Shown: positions 23,151-34,000 of the stretch, in pieces
How the letters are laid out: each line of letters opens with the position of its first letter
Numbering within the stretch: the first letter of the stretch is position 1
Assembly (NCBI GenBank): GCA_028023455.1
Contig: JAQFVV010006200.1
Location: 4,041,738-4,105,737 of the forward strand
Origin: Epiperipatus broadwayi
Taxonomy: Eukaryota; Onychophora; Udeonychophora; Euonychophora; Peripatidae
Direction of reading: 5' to 3'
DNA: 64,000 bases
Made by a program: the position numbers and the translations under genes
The notes under the pieces: model-generated
Databases searched by the model: none
What the model saw: only the letters and a program-made list of their open reading frames with translations
Told to the model about the DNA's origin: nothing

Positions 23151-23640
23151 TTTTTCCTAACTACTCTTTTATAAATTCATTTGACTCTTTCTTCTCCATT
23201 ACATTTGTAAGTAACTTGCTTACCATTAATTTTACAGACCCATTCCTTCTCCACCTTTACATTTATATCCAAATCAGCTACTCTTTGTTTATTTCTTACA
23301 TCTCATCAATTCTTAGTCTTTTTGATAATACTGCAATTTAAAACCCTACTCCCATTTATATGTTTCCCGAACTATAATATTCTTTATAAATAAAACTCCC
23401 TAATACTTCACTTCCTGGTTTTGTTAAGTGCATTCCATCTTTACTATATAATTCTCTTTTATTAATAAAAAAATCCCATACACCCATAAACATAACATTA
23501 TTTCTCTCACATCATTTTTTCAATTTCTCATTTATAGAACATGCCCTATCTAACATATACCTATTGTCACATCTCACTTGCACCATCTATTGACAATTTT
23601 TGCAATTTTTCTAAGTTGAAATCTTTGCTGAAAAAAAATC

Positions 23641-24159
23641 AACCAATCTCTGTTAATATTTCACCAGTTAGTAACAGCAGCAGAAATTGGTTGCAGCTTA
23701 TTAAGATCTAAAATCTTTTGCAGATTGCACAAATTATTATTTCATATTATTTCATATTTATATGATGTTCAATTGATTATTTATATATTAAAATGTTTAT
23801 TTAATGGAAAGGTGATTTATATATATATATTGTAAATATCAATAGGTCGATATTTATATTTTAATATATATATATATACGTTTCCATTACAATATATAAA
23901 GGTGATTTATAAGATGCGTTTAATTAAGCCTCTCTACTTTTTTTGTTAACATTAAACCAGTACAAAAGATGTTTTGGTAAATCTGCAACTAAATTATGTT
24001 CAAATTTTAATATAAAAACAAAACATTCTAACAATGTTTTACTAAGAATTGGTTAGTTTTTTAAATCTAAGATTGTAACTTTAAAAAAATTGTAAAAATT
24101 TCTCAGCAAGTTAACATTATTTAATATTCACATGATCACTATCTTATACTAGCACATAA
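23641..24159. other. AT-rich non-coding stretch
   Basis: TA-rich runs near 23820-23880. Nothing supported. Confidence 0.5.
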
Positions 24160-24215
24160 TTGATTACTCTGGTTGGCACAGGGTGGCAATACTGTATGGA
24201 GAGTTTTGCTTTGTT
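24160..24215 (+). repeat. R1 repeat, 3'-end fragment
   Basis: ATTACTCTGG, GGTGGCAATACTGTATGGAG and AGTTTTGCTTTGTTT match the R1 3' end seen at 7230-7280 and 58395-58440. About 50 bp only. Confidence 0.65.
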
Positions 24216-26639
24216 TATTATTTAATATTATATATTTATAGAGTTTTTATTTAATTATAAATCTGAAGAAATAGATAATCCATTTATTTCACCATGGTTA
24301 GTTAATGTTAAAAAAGTGGAATTATCTAATTATTTATCAATAGAGGAGGCTTGGTTAACTCATAAATAATTCATATATGGAATTTTTGTGTTTGATTTAA
24401 TATTTATGCATTTATAATTATTTGCCTTGTAATTGATTATCAATGCAAAAGTTATTAAAAGTGAGATACATTTTTGGTTAATTGGTTATGATTTTATAAT
24501 TAATAATGCCATCATAACATCTGGGTTAAAGATTATATTTACTCTCAAATTTCAAAACAACTGACAAAACAGCTTATTATCATTAAAAGCTCAAGAAATA
24601 GATATCTGTTTTATTTCTTTATAATTTGACCATATCAAAATAGAGTTATCTACTTATTCCCAGCTAGCAAAAGCTTTTTCAACTTTTATATGATTTCAAA
24701 TATGGTAATACTATGCTTTATATAATATGTATATATAACAACAATATCAACAACAAAATAAACATTTCATAATAATATGATGCTTCTCAAATGTAAAATA
24801 ATTTTAAAAATAATTAAATTAAAAAACAACAACAGGTATTCATAATATTTTAAAAATAACTCTATAATTATTTTAACCTCTGTATCTGAAAACTCCTTCT
24901 GACTATTTTAAATGACCTAATGAGTGTAAAACTAAATATTCCTCCATATTTGAATATTTTCTTTTTACAATTAAATGTTTTTTCTATATAATATATTAAT
25001 AATGTTAACATTATTTATTTAAAATGTAACCTTTCAAATGATATACATACCAAAACTTAATATTTGATACCTTAAAAATATGAAATAAATTTTTAAACAG
25101 ACTTCTTATCTACAAAAGTATAGTTTGAAATCATTGGATAAATTTATTTATTCAAAAAATTATAAGAATGAAATATTAAAAATTGGATAAATTTTCTTAT
25201 TCAAAATGTTAGTAGAACAAAATATTATATATTTAGAACTAAGATTAATTTAAAGTTAATTATCATCAAAGAAAGAAAAAAAAATTAAAAATAAAATTTT
25301 ATTTATTGTTGTCAAAATTTTTAAAATAATTACCATTTGACAAGGGTGATTCTATATTTGGCAAGGAAAAAAACTGCTTCCTGTATGCCAGAATGAATTT
25401 TTTAAAAGTTTTCTTTTTAAAAATAAATGTTTTCAAGGACAACCTACTATTAATGATGCAGTTTTTGATTTAAAAATAAGTCTTTTACAAAAATATTGCA
25501 TTATAACCTTTAATTTATAAACAAATTTCTAAAAATTATATATATATATTTTAGATTCAGTTTTTCCCCTTATGCTAAAATACTCAGCCCATCAGAATTT
25601 CTCATTTTATTGACTTCTAGGCCATCTCCCAAACATATTTTAGTCATGTTAATAGAATTACTGTTGATCATGTAAAGGATCAATATAATGCTGACATCTT
25701 TAGATTTTTTTAAAAACTGCTATAAGAAAAATAGAAGCTGAAAATCATGACAAACCATAAAATAAGATTATACATAGGCTTAAAACAATGCAAAGAAGTT
25801 ATCATGTACCATCATAATGCTTAAAACATCAAAATCTACATGAAGATGCCATCGAGTGAGCTCAGATTATTAATAAATGAGTGAAAACAAATTACATGTT
25901 TATCTTGGTTAACAAGAGCAATTAATGCCCAAAAATGTATCACAAATCAAAAAGCACCCATAAAAAATAAGCAATGATATTGTGCTGCTAGGGAGGTGGA
26001 GGGAATTAATTCATTACTTTACATTCAAAATATGTAAAAATTTGATTAAAGAAATAAAGTTTAAATTGAGAAAAGTATTAATTAATGAATAAACACTTTT
26101 ACTAAGCATATTATTAAAAAAAATACTAACTAGTGTGTAAATATATCATATTATGGTAGTTATATATTTTTTTAAATATATATATAAAGTTATTATTATT
26201 TTATTGCTGGTGCACTATTTTGTTTCTTATGTAGCAAGAGAATATTTCCTAATTCACCATTAATTATGGTAAAATAAAGCGTAAAGAAAAAATAACTACA
26301 ATGTATATTTTAAAATTACAAAAAAATCACATGATCTAATTTAAACAAGTTTGTATTATTTGCGAGCTCTTTATATTTTAAATTTTTTTAAAAAATGAAC
26401 AAAAATTTTTAATTTTGTAATGTCTAACCAATAAAACTTTAAATTTATTTTGCACCGCTATTTTTTTGTAAAAAAACAACAACAGCATTTCACGAATTGT
26501 AATCTAAATGCATAGAAATTAAATACAAATTTGTAAAGAAATATAATGTAAGCTGAATGCTGAAGTTTTAATAATCTAAGTTATTTGAATTTTGCTTTTC
26601 TGCTAGTATAAAGTTGTATTTATTTAAAAAATGGCCATT
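24216..26639. other. AT-rich non-coding stretch; one short unexplained open segment
   Basis: At 24236-24369, after an acceptor-like TTTATAG, the + strand has a 42-codon open segment including SEEIDNPFISPWLVNVKK and LSIEEAWLTHK. It ends in TAA. I recognise no family, and it may be chance, an exon tail or a transposon scrap. The rest shows nothing. Confidence 0.35.
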
Positions 26640-27010
26640 TTCTTGGAATATCAAAGACAAATAACAAGACAATCAGCAAATAAATAATATTTTAAACTTC
26701 CTCTTAGTTAGCTTTGATCATATAAAATAGATAATTAATTTCATAATATTCAAAAGCATTTTAAAATCTTTTTTTCTCAAAAGAGTTCATAATCACAATA
26801 ACCACAATTATGATTAATGTACTTTTTGCTGCCAAGCAAAAGAACATCCATAAAAATTTTAGACCTGAAATATCAGGGACAAATTAAAAGATAGATTTAA
26901 AATTGAGCAAATAAATAATATTTTTAACTTATGCTTAGTAATCTTTGAACATATAGAATTGATTATTAACTACATATTGCACAAAAAAAATTTTTTTCAG
27001 AATAATTTAT
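26640..27010. repeat. Diverged direct repeats, period about 230 bp
   Basis: AAATAAATAATATTTTAAAC with its following 60 bp (from 26679) recurs from 26908 as AAATAAATAATATTTTTAAC with the same following order of words (CTTAGT, CTTTGA, CATATA). A piece with ATTATGATTAATGTACTTTT (26803) recurs at 27620. This is a decayed tandem array or segmental duplication. Confidence 0.45.
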
Positions 27011-27040
27011 ATTTACGATGACCACATGATCACAATTTGT

Positions 27041-27368
27041 AAGCACTCATTGACTTCAAGTTCTGAAAAAAACGTATAATAAACAGAAACTAATTAAATG
27101 CACTGAGCCAGTTTTCAGCAAAACACTGCCAAAATCATAGTGCTGAATAAAGTTGTGCAGTACATGTGTGCTTAAATAATTGATATGATGTAATATGTAA
27201 ATGAGGCACAATATGCAAATATGGCAATTTTATAAACACACCTATACTGCATAACTTTACTCAGCACTATGATTCTGGCAGGATTTTGCCAAAAGCTAAC
27301 CTGGTGCATTTAATTAGTTTATGTTTATTACACCTTTTCATCAGAACTCTTAAGTCAATGAGTGCTTA
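27041..27368. mobile_element. Foldback MITE, about 330 bp with 110-bp arms
   Basis: The left arm AAGCACTCATTGACTT, ACTAATTAAATGCACTGAG, CATAGTGCTGAATAAAG is mirrored by the right arm CTTTACTCAGCACTATG, CTGGTGCATTTAATTAGT, AAGTCAATGAGTGCTT. The unpaired centre (about 27150-27245) is AT-rich and non-coding. The termini are AAGCACTCATTGACTT-like. A flanking duplication was not clear. It is likely non-autonomous DNA transposon material. Confidence 0.75.
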
Positions 27369-27419
27369 AGAATAACATAGTTTTATAAAAAGAAATAATA
27401 CTTTGAGAATGACCACAAT

Positions 27420-27605
27420 TGAACATCACACATATCACCATTTCCTCCAAAGCTTCTCATTGATGAAAACCACAAGCTAGAAACTAATCTGGGGATATTG
27501 GCTGAGTAGTCACAAGTTAGGGATTTTATGCACAGACTTCTTGATCCATTCATTATTCTGGCTTGCACTTAGTGGTATTAGTGTATGGAGAGTTTTATCT
27601 CTGCT
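27420..27605 (+). repeat. R1 repeat, deleted copy b, with degenerate hammerhead
   Basis: Contains TCCAAAGCTTCTCATTGATG, AAAACCACAAGCTAGAAAC, CTGGGGATATTGG and the R1 3' end (TGTATGGAGAGTTTT). The hammerhead-like part is 27446-27501. Its core reads TTGATGA (C3 to T), so it is probably inactive, while the GAAA is kept. The front half of R1 is missing. Confidence 0.65.
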
Positions 27606-28639
27606 TTAATGACCACATTTATGATTAATGTACTTTTTCTCACAAGAAAAATAATGCTTACAAAAATTATAATCCATATTATTCGAGTCAATATATTTTA
27701 TTTAATGTACATAATTTTAGAATTTAACTCTTGTTACAAATGATCAAATTACATTTTGATTATTTACTATATTGAATAAAACTGAAACTTTTTATTTAAT
27801 TTGTAATTATTAATGATGAAAATGATTAAAATCTTCTGGATATCACAAAATACTTTCAAGAACACTGGATTAAAATCATATAAAATACATTAATCTTAGG
27901 TAAATTTCATAACAAAAACCTAATATTGGATATTATAATGAATAAAGTCTATACTCCACAGTAGACTTTAGGCATCAAAGTTCTCATTTTACTTTGGATG
28001 ATATAGCTTTAGTAAACTCACTATCCTATGACATCATCAATGTTTCAAAATGGCCACCATTAAAAAAATTGCTTTTTTTTTTTAAAAAAAAAAAATCTTG
28101 ATATTTGTTTAAATATTGTAATAGCAAATAATCAATTTAAATCAAAATAGTGTGTGCAAATTAATGTTGAATTGCTATAGCGAATCTTTGAATAAAGGTT
28201 CTATTGTTAGTCAGGGTAAATGTATATTTACATTCATTTAATAATTAAATCCAAACCAAGACATCAAACAGTACAGTGATATCCTTAGCGTCTTATTCTT
28301 AAAGAAAATGTTCAAGAAAATAATATATTTATTAATTATTTAAAAATCAAAAATATCCACAGTTAATTTTTACGGCTATTTTGAAGCTAATACAAAACAA
28401 AATACAAGAAGAAATTTGCGATCTAAGTGATATTTCTTTTGACTCTCTCTAAAATGAACAAAATGTTAAAACTGTCATTAATAATATTAGCATCTTCTGC
28501 ATATTGATGAAGTATTTAATTAAAATGACAAATGTTTATAGTGATAATGTTCACATGCTTTTTTATTACTATTTATCCGTTCTATCAGTTATTCTGAAGA
28601 AATAGGTGATGTGATGCACTATAACCTCTCCTTATGCGG
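27606..28639. other. AT-rich non-coding stretch
   Basis: Includes 28017-28070, the inverted counterpart of the dispersed block at 4946-4995 (GATGATGTCAT where the other copy has GATGACGTCAT on the opposite strand). Nothing else. Confidence 0.5.
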
Positions 28640-28720
28640 AGTCAGGAATCTCAGTCACTATGCCAAGAGAAACATGTTAGCCACCTTACCTTTCCTTAAT
28701 TATTCTTAATTGAAGAATGG
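28640..28720 (-). pseudogene. LINE L-B 3'-end fragment
   Basis: On the + strand GAGTCAGGAATCTCAGTCAC, TATGCCAAGAGAAACATG and CACCTTACCTTTCC parallel 20014-20075, the 3' end of the L-B copy. It is about 80 bp long and orientation is inferred from that copy. Confidence 0.5.
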
Positions 28721-29489
28721 CAAGCTCAAAATAATCAAACTTATTTATATGGCTTCAAAGTATTTATTATATATATATTAAAAATGACTATAATATATGG
28801 GTCTTTATTGCTGTTGGAGAAGATATCATGCTCTTATCCATTTATTATATACCTAAGAATATTAATTTTACAGTGATTCTTACTTTTATATCATCTGACA
28901 GTTATAATTCAAAATGTTTTAGTTAAGGACCTTATGATCCTACATATACAGCTCATGTTCAAACCTGATCTGAATAATTTTTTTTCCAAATTCTAAACAA
29001 GGTTAATTTTTTTTAGATAGTTAGCTCGTAGCCAAATCAGCGGATCCCCAAATATTAATATATAAATAAGTATTATAGCCAACACATAAACGATTACAAA
29101 GATATTTAAAACAAAATGTATAATAATTTAAATTATTTAACAAAGGTTACTTTAGTATTGTATTAATATTTTTGCTTTATGTTCATTATAAAGATGATTA
29201 AGTAAATACAATTCTAAAAATGAATTATTAATGTTGTAATAAAGATAATTAACTTATTAATATAACTTAATTAATATGATTTGAGTTTTAATAATTAAGT
29301 AGTTTTAAATTGTTAAATCTTTCGTAAACAAATGTTAATTAAATATTAAGAAATGTTAGCTAAATAATTAAAATAGTTGTATTTCTATTATATTTTCTCA
29401 ATAATAACATTATTTTAAATCTTTATTATTATTATTCATACCTTAACGTGTAAATTGATTATTCAGGTTCTAATTACCCCCCTCTCATA

Positions 29490-29521
<32 letters not shown>

Positions 29522-29984
29522 TACAATAATATATTAAAGTTGCACAAAAATTTATGGCTTTATTCTCTATATAAATATAATTTATTATATTTATAATACT
29601 GTACATTATAATTACATATCAAGATGATATGGACTCCTTCTGATCATATAAATATCACATCTCCAAGATAATTATTCATCTGTTTTTCTTTTAAGTTGTA
29701 TAAAGGTTCATTCACTATTGTGATGACGAAATTCATTCATCTCACTGCTGGCTGTTTCAAAAATTACACACTTTTTAAATGAATTAAACCATTTCATGAT
29801 GTGACCAAAATAGAATAATTTCAGTTTGGTCATTTATGCTTTAAATAAAAACCTAATTTGAGAATCTTATTTTTATCTTGCTATGATCACCCTCATTTTA
29901 TTAATTACATTCACGAAACTTTTGTTTTGATATGGTTTAATCCTTTCTGAGCACTATTGCATCACCACTGATGGCGCTGCTGTT
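28721..29984. other. AT-rich non-coding stretch with (AT)n
   Basis: (AT)n at about 29489-29516. No coding or RNA feature supported. Confidence 0.5.
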
Positions 29985-30410
29985 CCGTTGGCTGCAACTC
30001 AGAAGCAATTCAAGGAGAAATGGGATGGTCAAGTTTTTATATAAGAGATGCAAAAAGCTAAATGAAAATGTTCGGTAGATTGCAATTTATGGATAATAAG
30101 AGAATAGCCAAAATAGTATTTAATTGGGTTGTGAGTAAAGAACAGGCAACAAGATGGGTGAGAAAGGTAGCATGGTGTGAAGAAGATTTGGATAAAGAAT
30201 TTATGTCAGTATTCTTATACAAAATGTGGTGATTGTGTTAGGAGAATTGTTGAGTATTATAGTAGCAAGGAATGGGATAGAAGGATACATGTATTAATAA
30301 AAAATAGGAAATTGAAGAGATGGAGAACTAATATGGAGAATAAAAAGAGTTTAAATATATAAAGAAGTAAACAGAATATTGGGTGTGAGTTAATTTATGA
30401 AAATAGCAAG
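29985..30410 (+). pseudogene. LINE L-B C-terminal fragment
   Basis: Reads EAIQGEMGWSSFYIRDAKS, RLQFMDNKRIAKIVF and WVRKVAWCEEDLDKEFMSV, then broken frames with MENKKSLNI. These match the minus-strand L-B copy at 20890-20400 block by block. The fragment stops exactly where the H1 repeat begins at about 30410, so one of the two was inserted next to the other. Confidence 0.7.
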
Positions 30411-30806
30411 GCCTTTAGATGTAATTATAGGGGATTTGAATACAGTTTTTCAAGTTCCCTTCAGCTATCCACTCTATTTTATACAACCGATAAGCATAAC
30501 TACACACACATGAAAAAGCTAAATGATCTCCAATATATGCATTTCATGCTGAACCAGCACTCATCAGTTGGTCCAGATCACCATCTCTGACACATATATC
30601 CAATCAGTGCTCAGTTTATATTAAGATAGCAAATCTTTAAACTTTAATGGACAAACTTCAATATTTGACATTCTCCAACTCTTCAGCCCCATATCATTAA
30701 AATATTGAGGATGAAATGCTCAAAGCACTTGATGACACCAATATTATTGTCATATTCATGTTCACCTTAAGTCAATCTGATACATAGGGCCTTAATATGT
30801 CCATTT
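30410..30806 (-). repeat. H1 repeat unit (about 390 bp) with hammerhead ribozyme
   Basis: The minus strand aligns along its length with the unit at 56345-56722: start GGACATATTAAGGCC, then TCAGATTGACTTAAGGTGAAC, ATATGGGGCTGAAGAGTTGG, TGCTATCTTAATATAAACTG, the ribozyme (30579-30525), and the 3' part ATAGCTGAAGGGAACTTG. No protein is encoded. The unit size, ribozyme and lack of coding sequence are those of retrozyme-like or Penelope-terminal repeats. Which of these it is cannot be decided here. Confidence 0.7.
30525..30579 (-). ncRNA. Type I hammerhead ribozyme, H1 family, core intact
   Basis: From 30579 down, the 5' arm GATC-TGGA-CCAA is followed by CTGATGA (30567-30561). Stem II is GTGCT/AGCAT around GGTTC, with one G-U pair. 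Then come GAAA (30545-30542), a very short stem III (TGCATA loop region), the cleavage position after A at 30534 (AUA triplet), and the 3' arm TTGG-A-GATC. CCAA pairs with TTGG and GATCT with AGATC, with an internal bulge GGA in stem I of the kind that contacts loop II in natural type I hammerheads. All invariant core bases are present. The tiny stem III suggests activity as a dimer or in tandem. Confidence 0.8.
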
Positions 30807-30966
30807 AATTATATAGAAGAGGGATGAGCAGAATACAGGTTGAATATGTAATATTTAAATACATGTATATTGTCAATACTAAATTTAATGTAATTATAAG
30901 GGACTTTCAAATTCCCCACAGTTATCCAATCCATGTTATACAAATGAAACACATGACCACATACAC

Positions 30967-31021
30967 GATCTCCAATATATGTATTTTGTGCTAAACCAGC
31001 ACTCATCAGTTGGTCCAGATC
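30967..31021 (-). ncRNA. Hammerhead motif, H1 family, GAAA changed to AAAA
   Basis: Stem I arms (GATCT...CCAA and TTGG-AGATC), CTGATGA and stem II (GTGCT/AGCAC) are perfect, but the next bases are AAAA instead of GAAA. Losing G12, a catalytic base, should inactivate it. The change fits CG to CA decay of an ancestral AGCACGAAA. Confidence 0.75.
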
Positions 31022-31264
31022 ATCATCTCCCTCATATAAATATAAACAGTGCTTAATTTATATTAAGATAGCAAATCTTCAAACTTTAATGGATAGACTT
31101 CAATCTACTCTACACTCCAACTCTTTATCACCATCAAATTTTCAATGGTGTGGATGGTTGAAGAGTTGGAGGGTGGAGTAGATTGAAGCCTGTCCATTAA
31201 AGTTTGAAGAGTTGCTATCTTAATATAAACTAATCACTGATTGTATATGTGTGGGGGAGATGAT

Positions 31265-31319
31265 AATCTGGGCCAACTAATAAGTGCTGGTTCAGCAAGA
31301 AATACAAATATCTGATATC
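31265..31319 (+). ncRNA. Hammerhead motif, H1 family, core decayed
   Basis: Reads AATCTGGGCCAA, CTAATAA (G5 and G8 lost), GTGCTGGTTCAGCA, AGAAATAC. Stem II and GAAA remain. Inactive by known hammerhead requirements. Confidence 0.65.
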
Positions 31320-31440
31320 ATTTATCTTTTTCACATGTGTCAGCATGTATATCAGTTGTATCAAACAAAAAGAATAGCTGAAGAGACCTTGAAAGTCTGT
31401 ATTTAAATCTCCTATAATTTAATATATGTATATGAATATC

Positions 31441-31869
31441 AGTAATGTTTCATGTTATAGTGTTTCTCAGATTCTCTAGGAATATTAAAATTAGATATTG
31501 AAAAAAAAAAAATAGAAAAAGTGCTGAAGATTTTGAGTTGTGTACTAATGAAGCCTTTGAAAATTTTATGAGTGATAAGAAAAATAAACAAAGACTTGAT
31601 TAGATTAGATTCCTACTTTGGCTTAAAGCACAAATGATCTTTTGAAATTGTTTGATTTTGGTCATATCATTAAATGATGCAAGTCATTAGAAAAAGATGT
31701 ATAACATTCGTAAAGGCTGGTATTTAAAGAAAAAAAAAGAATTAGTAACTTCTTCCTTATACATTTTTTTGTTTCTATCAATATTTCAGAAAATTATTCT
31801 ATGCAATGTAATAAAGTTACATTAGTTTTATCACTTAAAAATCTATTTAAATATTGTAAGTGTTAATAA
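31441..31869. other. AT-rich non-coding stretch
   Basis: No supported feature. Confidence 0.5.
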
Positions 31870-32066
31870 GTAAATTAATATACGACTGTTAATGAATCCA
31901 CAGAAAAGATAGTTTTTAAATATTCAGCTTTGTTATTGCCTAGCATGCTTTAGATATAAAATGAATATGATATACATGTTATATCAAAGGATGCTAGGCA
32001 GTAATGAAGCTGAATATGTTGCAACTATCTTTTCTGTGGATGTTTTTATTAGCAGTTGAGTATTAC
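31870..32066. mobile_element. Foldback MITE with about 75-bp arms
   Basis: Left arm CTGTTAATGAATCCACAG, AAAAGATAGTTTTTAAATA, TTCAGCTTTGTTATTGCC and TAGCATGCTTT is mirrored on the right by AAGGATGCTAGGCAGTAA, GAAGCTGAATATGTTGC, AACTATCTTTTCTGTGGAT and TTAGCAG. The loop is TA-rich (about 31953-31985). No coding sequence. Confidence 0.75.
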
Positions 32067-32798
32067 ATTAGCTCAGAAAAGAAGGAAATTATTTATAGTT
32101 GAATAATGAGTAAATTAATGAAAAACCATTCTTGGCTTTTTTTCTCTTTACTTAAAATGTTTTATTTGAAGCATTTTTTCTGTCGATTTTATGACATGTA
32201 AATGGTTTTCGTAAGATTTTCCTACAAATATGGGCCACTCTTTCAACACAATAATACATCTGCCAATGTGTAGATTGAAAAAGCCAATAGATAAGAGCAT
32301 GCTAAAAAATGATATTCATATGATAGCTAGGAATTGACAGATTTAATAATAATAATAATAATATTTATTAACAAATGGTATATGTGCTAATATTTTTGTT
32401 TTGTTTAAATTCTTCCTTTGACTTTAAGGGTGGAAGTGGGAGCAGAAATTTGACGTTTTATTTCAGTAACAGTTACAATTTACTCGGGCTCTCTTGCCAA
32501 AAGATTATAGTACTCTGTCAAGTGGATTGTTAAGTATTTAAAAGATAAGTTAATATTCTCCCACTATTTGACATATATATGCATATAAGTATGGTTTTTT
32601 TTTTAAAATGTATATTAAAATATTTTTAAAAACGTGTTATGAAATGTTTTTCATAAAATCTTTTTATTTAAGTAAAAAAAAAAGACAAAAGCAAAGAATG
32701 TTTTTTTAAATCAGTAGTTGTAAACATTAATGTAGATTTTTAATTTGGTAAAAAAATTTTTATTACAATGCATATAATGATTTTATAAATAATTACAG
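32067..32798. other. AT-rich non-coding stretch with a short (AAT)n
   Basis: (AAT)6 near 32344-32362. Otherwise nothing supported. Confidence 0.5.
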
Positions 32799-32849
32799 AA
32801 TCGAGTGATTATTGAGGGAATTGATGAACTAATTAATATGAGTGCGTAA
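32799..32849 (+). CDS. Candidate terminal coding exon of an unidentified host gene
   Basis: After the acceptor-like TAAATAATTACAG the frame AAT CGA GTG runs 17 codons to TAA, reading NRVIIEGIDELINMSA. A canonical AATAAA lies 27 bp beyond the stop (32877-32882). Phase 0 at the start matches the phase 0 donor of the candidate exon at 18160-18267. The two could be the last exons of one gene with a repeat-filled intron of about 14.5 kb. Short length and absence of homology make this tentative. Confidence 0.42.
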   Translation, partial: NRVIIEGIDELINMSA

Positions 32850-32876
32850 ATTTAAATAAGTGTACATATGTAACCC

Positions 32877-32882
32877 AATAAA
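32877..32882 (+). promoter_or_regulatory. Polyadenylation signal AATAAA after the candidate terminal exon
   Basis: Canonical hexamer at the normal distance from the stop codon at 32847-32849. In such AT-rich sequence a chance match is easy, so weight is low. Confidence 0.35.
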
Positions 32883-33565
32883 AGATTAACTTCCAAAAGC
32901 TGTACCGCTAATTAATCTGCTGTTATTTGATTACACATATTTTTGACACACTGTTTATTAAAATATTTATGAGTGTGTGAATATATAAAAGTATAGGCGC
33001 GCGTGTAAAAAGATAAAGGCACTACAAATAAGAATAAAAATATTTATAAAACATATATATAAACAAAAATATAAAAAAATATTATGGCCTTTTTAAATTT
33101 TATTTAGTTTGAATTTTAACGGTCTTTTCATTGAGAGTTTGAAAAGAATTTGTTAATTTATTATTTTTTTTTTTAGTTTTTTTACTGACTTATAATTAAG
33201 AAGTTTTAATAATATGATTAATCTGGCACTTTATAGTTTGACAAGTTTTATGAGTCTGGACAAAACCTATCATTTTACAAACTACTAATCTTTATTATTT
33301 TTACAAGAATTATGATATACTTAAATACATTTTTTATTTTGTTTAAAATTCCTATACATTAAAAAATAATAAACACAGGAAAATAAATAAAATAAAATCC
33401 ATCTCAATATTTTAACCCCCCCCCCCCAATTTAAAAACGTAAGAAATTTCCTCATGTTTTTTGAAAACGTACGAAACCGCATATTAAAACGGTATCACAC
33501 CATGATTTTTATCATTATACCACAAGACATGATAGTATTTGTATATATATTTATAGATAATGTTT
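32883..33565. other. AT-rich stretch with a C12 tract
   Basis: Twelve C in a row at 33416-33427. No coding sequence. Confidence 0.5.
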
Positions 33566-33645
33566 TAAACGTCCCATAGCTACATTACTTTTAATCATAC
33601 TCCCCCTTTAAATAAATAAAAGTTTGAACTTTGCAGCCTATTATA
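33566..33645 (+). repeat. F5 foldback family, single arm
   Basis: GTCCCATAGCTACATTACTT, ACTCCCCCTTTAAATAAATA and AAAGTTTGAACTTTGC parallel the arms of 3170-3306. Confidence 0.6.
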
Positions 33646-33809
33646 TATATTTGATGACAGTTGTGAATACTATATAAATTGCGAAACTATATAATGATTT
33701 AATTGAAGTTACAAAAGTAACTTAAAAAAATAAAGATAATGATGATATTGCATTATATACATAAAAGGTTGAACAAAATATAAATAAATTTACTTATATG
33801 TTATGTTCT

Positions 33810-34000
33810 AATTATTTATTAAGCTCAAGACCACTACCGTTCTTATCTTTATAAAGTTCCTATCTTGTATCCAGGTTTGAGAATTCCCTCTGTAGTCAAA
33901 AAAAAAAAAAACTACATTGTTTGGCTATTATAAATGTTTTAAGCACCTGTGGAAATGGTTAAAGCCTTTCTCTTTATAATTATAAGTTATGTAAAGATAT
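33810..34000 (+). repeat. R3 repeat arm
   Basis: CTTATCTTTATAAAGTTCCT, ATCTTGTATCCAGGTTTGAG, CTCTGTAGTCAAA, CTACATTGTTTGGCTATTAT and TTAAAGCCTTTCTCTTTA match the arms of the foldbacks at 59513-60510. Confidence 0.65.

Larger units (their letters stand above)
20010..23640 (-). mobile_element. Nearly full-length but decayed LINE (family L-B), minus strand
   Basis: From 5' (23640) to 3' (20010), the minus strand shows an N-terminal region, an APE-type endonuclease (about 23150-22450), a linker, RT (about 21970-21140), a thumb/C-terminal region and a final Cys/His block near 20330-20270. The 3' end (with GTCAGGAATC and CCATGCCCAG on the + strand) recurs at 28640-28720. A C-terminal piece recurs at 29985-30410. 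Reading-frame breaks occur every 60-300 bp. The whole segment is T/C-rich on the + strand, giving many spurious + frames. Confidence 0.8.
30830..31440. repeat. Head-to-head inverted pair of H1 units
   Basis: Left unit (minus, 31135-30830) and right unit (plus, 31140-31440) mirror each other from the centre outward: AAGAGTTGGAG, AGTAGATTGAAG, CATTAAAGTTTGAAGA, TGCTATCTTAATATAAA, the ribozyme region, CATGTGT and GAAAGTC blocks. Their upstream ends meet at about 31138, so transcription of the locus would give a long hairpin. Both ribozymes carry core mutations. Confidence 0.78.

Noticed and set aside
29730-29745. TGATGACGAAAT (and its inverse at 54146-54160)
   Set aside because: Core words are adjacent with no room for stem II, and C3 is missing. 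Coincidental short match.
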